Source: Fratercula arctica (Eukaryota > Chordata > Aves > Charadriiformes > Alcidae). From it: a DNA stretch of 64,000 nucleotides. Below are positions 61,301 through 64,000 of the stretch, one piece after another. Numbering within the stretch: the first letter of the stretch is position 1; each line of letters starts with the position of its first letter. A model generated the notes under the pieces. The model worked only from the letters and a program-made list of their open reading frames with translations. It did not search any database and was not told where the DNA came from. The position numbers and the translations under genes were made by a program. The stretch covers positions 49,689,389 through 49,753,388 of the forward strand of contig CANTUZ010000005.1 of assembly GCA_947846985.1 (NCBI GenBank), written 5' to 3'.

Positions 61301-64000
61301 GAACTACTTTCAGCAGCTGTTGCTGTGTTTGTTGGCATAAGCTTCTTTTGCATTGTCTCTGACAAACTCCAGATTACTTGGAGTTTTTATCTTTTTTTAA
61401 GTTTTTGTTGTCAGCAAAACTCTTCTTTACTGACACAACAGCAAACTCTGTCCTTCAGCCAGATAATCCTCTCTGTGGCTCTCTGTATACCAGGACTATT
61501 GTGTCTTTGTTATTCAAGACATCTGCAAAGCATCAAAATTCCCTGGAAACACTTCCTCTCCTACTTCTCCTACTGTGAGTTTTTTCCCCTTTACGCTTTC
61601 AGATAAGTCTTCATCTTTTTTTTTCTGCTTGAAATCCTTTTTATGGATTCCCTTGAAAATATAGCATGTTCTGAAACTTTCTTAATAATATATTCTGTTC
61701 CCATAACACTGTGTTCATTCTAAATCGTATGCATTTTGGGGGGATTCTTTCAAACTCTGACAAAACAGTTTTGACAGGAACTAAAATGGTATAGTCAGAG
61801 CTATTTCTGCTGCAATTAATCTTTACATTATATTCACAGAGAGCCACAGAAGTGAAAATTCATCTCTGTGGGAATTGACAATTACCATCAGCACTGTAGC
61901 TGGCTAAGAAACTGTTACAAGGGCATATAAAATCAAACTGAAAGAATCTATTTCCTGACCTTCAAACAGGTTAGTGTTACTTGCTTCCAGTAAAAACACA
62001 GTTAATGTATTTTTATAGAAATAAATTATAAAAAATTATAAATTTGGGCAGACTCAAGAAAAATCTTAGCAATGGTGAGAGTTATTAGGTTGCAGGACAC
62101 TGAAATTTCTCATGACTTTAATATTTATCCTGTCAGTGCACTGGTCAACAGACAAGAAAATATATTCTTAGAGGCATCATTGACCAGAAAAATAGTACCA
62201 CAGAACTGATTAGTCTGTTAACCTTGTGTATATATGTCCTAATCTTCTGTAATGAATTACTTGTTGCTGCACTGCTGAGGCCAGCAGTGTGTGGTCATCT
62301 GATATTTGGGGTCTCTGAGTACCGGAAAAGTCTGGTCAATTTGCAGAAGTAATAACCTGCACGCTGCACCATACAGCCCATCCGTTTTATCACACGCTGT
62401 GCTGCTCTGATTTCTTCATAAATAATCCCTCACAGAATGAAACACCTCCATTTGCTGCTTTTATATCTAGTTGCGTTGGCTAAAGAGAATGGAGTGTTTG
62501 TGCTCCTTGATGTTTTTGCTTGATTCTGCTTAAGGAGTTTATTATGATGAATGAACTTGAAATGCTGGTAAATCAAATATTCTGATATAAAGATGCAGTT
62601 GTTTTTAAGATTTATCTAGAAAATCACAGAAACATTTTATTTTGACAAATGCGTACTTAACGATAAACAAAACTGATTCTTCAGAATACTTCCTGGTCTC
62701 TTATTCAGTAGAACACCCATCAGAGCTTCGAAAGCGGCCAGGTAAAGGTTCTTGAAAATAGCATGCAAGAAATGCTGTTAGGGATGTGCACTCTCGCAGA
62801 GATCTTGGCTGTCTCCCGTGCTCTTAAAAATTAGAGATCAGATCCAATCTTGAAACATGAGGTTTTAGGTCTCTCATTAAACTCCCTGATACTTGCTTTT
62901 ATTGTGACTTTGTAAAGAGTTATTTCTATTTCTAGTTTCTCTTTATACTCTTAATTCTTCGTGTGAGAAGATAAACACATTTCTACTGAAAGTGTGGGCA
63001 CATTCTTTGGGTTTCCATCCAAAGCATCTAGTGACCATATGCCACCGGCTGTTGTGGAGAGTGCTTCTTTCCCAATGTTTTATGCTCTCTATTGCTGAAG
63101 TAAGTAGTGTGTCCAGTGGGGGAAGGAAAGGGTGAGCTGCTCTCCTGGTCACTTCTATGTTTAAATGCCTGCTCAATACACAGTTTTTACTAGTTTGAGT
63201 TTGAGTAAGCATTCATCAATTTTCTGTGCGTTTGTGTGAAATTTCAAATTATATGTCTTTAGAAAGGATCTTTTTTCATACTTCACTGTTTTCAGGTCTG
63301 AGTATGTAGCTGTAAAAGTTAGGGTTTGTGTCTTTGCAGTAATAAATGAGTTCCTGAACTTTTGAGTTTTTCTTTAAAAGAGATTCATTATGTTACAAAG
63401 TATTCTTAGTAAAAGTGTAATGACCATGGAATCACCCTGTGATGTAATCAGTCAGATCAGATGTCTACATACAATGCTGTCTTCTGGCCTAAAATTTAGA
63501 GTAACATGATAAATTAGAAATTGAAAAATGCTGGAAACTTGAGGTAGTTGTTATATAATGTGTTTGCTATGTGTGAGTCGTATATTCTGGCTTTAATCAA
63601 CAAATAGATATAAATGTGGATACAGGAGAGCAACAGTATGGGATGGCAGTAAATATTAGTAAGGCTGGAGTCAAACATAAATGTATAGAAACTAGCAAAA
63701 GACCAGCATTCCCAAACTAGAGATTTGGGAGCCGATGGTTTGGTCTTGGTTGGGTTCGCAGCTATGCCCCAGCGAAGGTTGTAAGAGCAGTTGAGGCAGA
63801 GCTCTCAGCAACATCTTGGTGGTGCAAGAATGGGACCAAACAGCACCGAAGTCACCTGTGCACATTTTTCTGGTTCTTGTCATTATCTAAATCAGTATCC
63901 TTCAGTTTTCGTATAGGAGGAGATAGTACTTTTGTAGTGAGCAGGAAATAGACAAGAGTGAAGCATTGGTCTTCTGGGTAAGCTTTTAAAAGGTTAACTT

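Larger units (their letters stand above)
54171..64000. other. Intergenic or intronic DNA, mostly unassigned
   Basis: No gene or nameable transposon was found in nearly 10 kb. The 144-codon frame 57413-57847 (+) and the 126-codon frame 57850-58230 (-) lie back to back but have no recognisable domain, signal or codon pattern, and both fall within chance limits. Simple repeats are listed separately. A small CpG-dense segment lies at 61070-61275. Confidence 0.5.

Noticed and set aside
1..64000. CRISPR arrays, operons, ribosome binding sites, phage or plasmid functions
   Set aside because: The sequence is a vertebrate nuclear genome. No regular direct repeats with unique spacers or bacterial gene organisation exist in it.

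Overview
This window looks like a gene-poor, AT-rich stretch of a bird genome. The evidence is the set of CR1 (chicken repeat 1) LINE fragments whose 3' ends carry the octamer-like tail (attctatga, repeated), which is typical of avian CR1. They sit in CpG-depleted DNA that otherwise shows no coding capacity. No intact protein-coding gene, multi-exon structure, rRNA, tRNA, CRISPR array or operon could be supported. The few open frames over 100 codons are either LINE remnants, antisense frames over LINE remnants, or of a length expected by chance in 64 kb of AT-rich DNA.

Layout. 1-12.5 kb: single-copy-looking intergenic or intronic sequence with one short CR1 tail (2.5 kb) and a C16 tract. 12.5-13.0 kb: CR1 fragment on the minus strand. 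13-19 kb: unassigned, with a stretch rich in TAATTA-type words near 14.4-14.7 kb. 19.07-21.09 kb: the most interesting locus. An ancient CR1 reverse-transcriptase fragment (+ strand) is interrupted by a block made of a 5'-truncated RPL8 (ribosomal protein uL2) processed pseudogene followed directly by a younger CR1 3' end. 26.5-27.0 kb: CR1 fragment on the minus strand, of the same subfamily as that younger CR1. 31.9-32.2 kb: probable old MIR-like SINE. 42.1 kb: CR1 tail and an ATT microsatellite. 45.5-47.6 kb: a pile-up of four CR1 pieces, three ancient ones in tandem on the minus strand. 49.55-49.8 kb: ancient CR1 piece (+). 51.69-54.17 kb: the largest element, a 2.5-kb CR1 (+) with recognisable endonuclease and reverse-transcriptase motifs but several frameshifts and a stop. 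54.2-64 kb: unassigned, with an (ACT)n array at 55.5 kb and a small CpG-dense segment with a TATA-like word at 61.07-61.3 kb.

There is no gene network to describe. What the window records is LINE history: at least three CR1 age or subfamily layers, mutual nesting, and one host-mRNA pseudogene that appears to have arrived joined to a CR1 3' end. Family assignments come from recognising sequence and protein motifs by eye. No alignment or database search was run, and the boundaries of the ancient elements are approximate (tens of bases).
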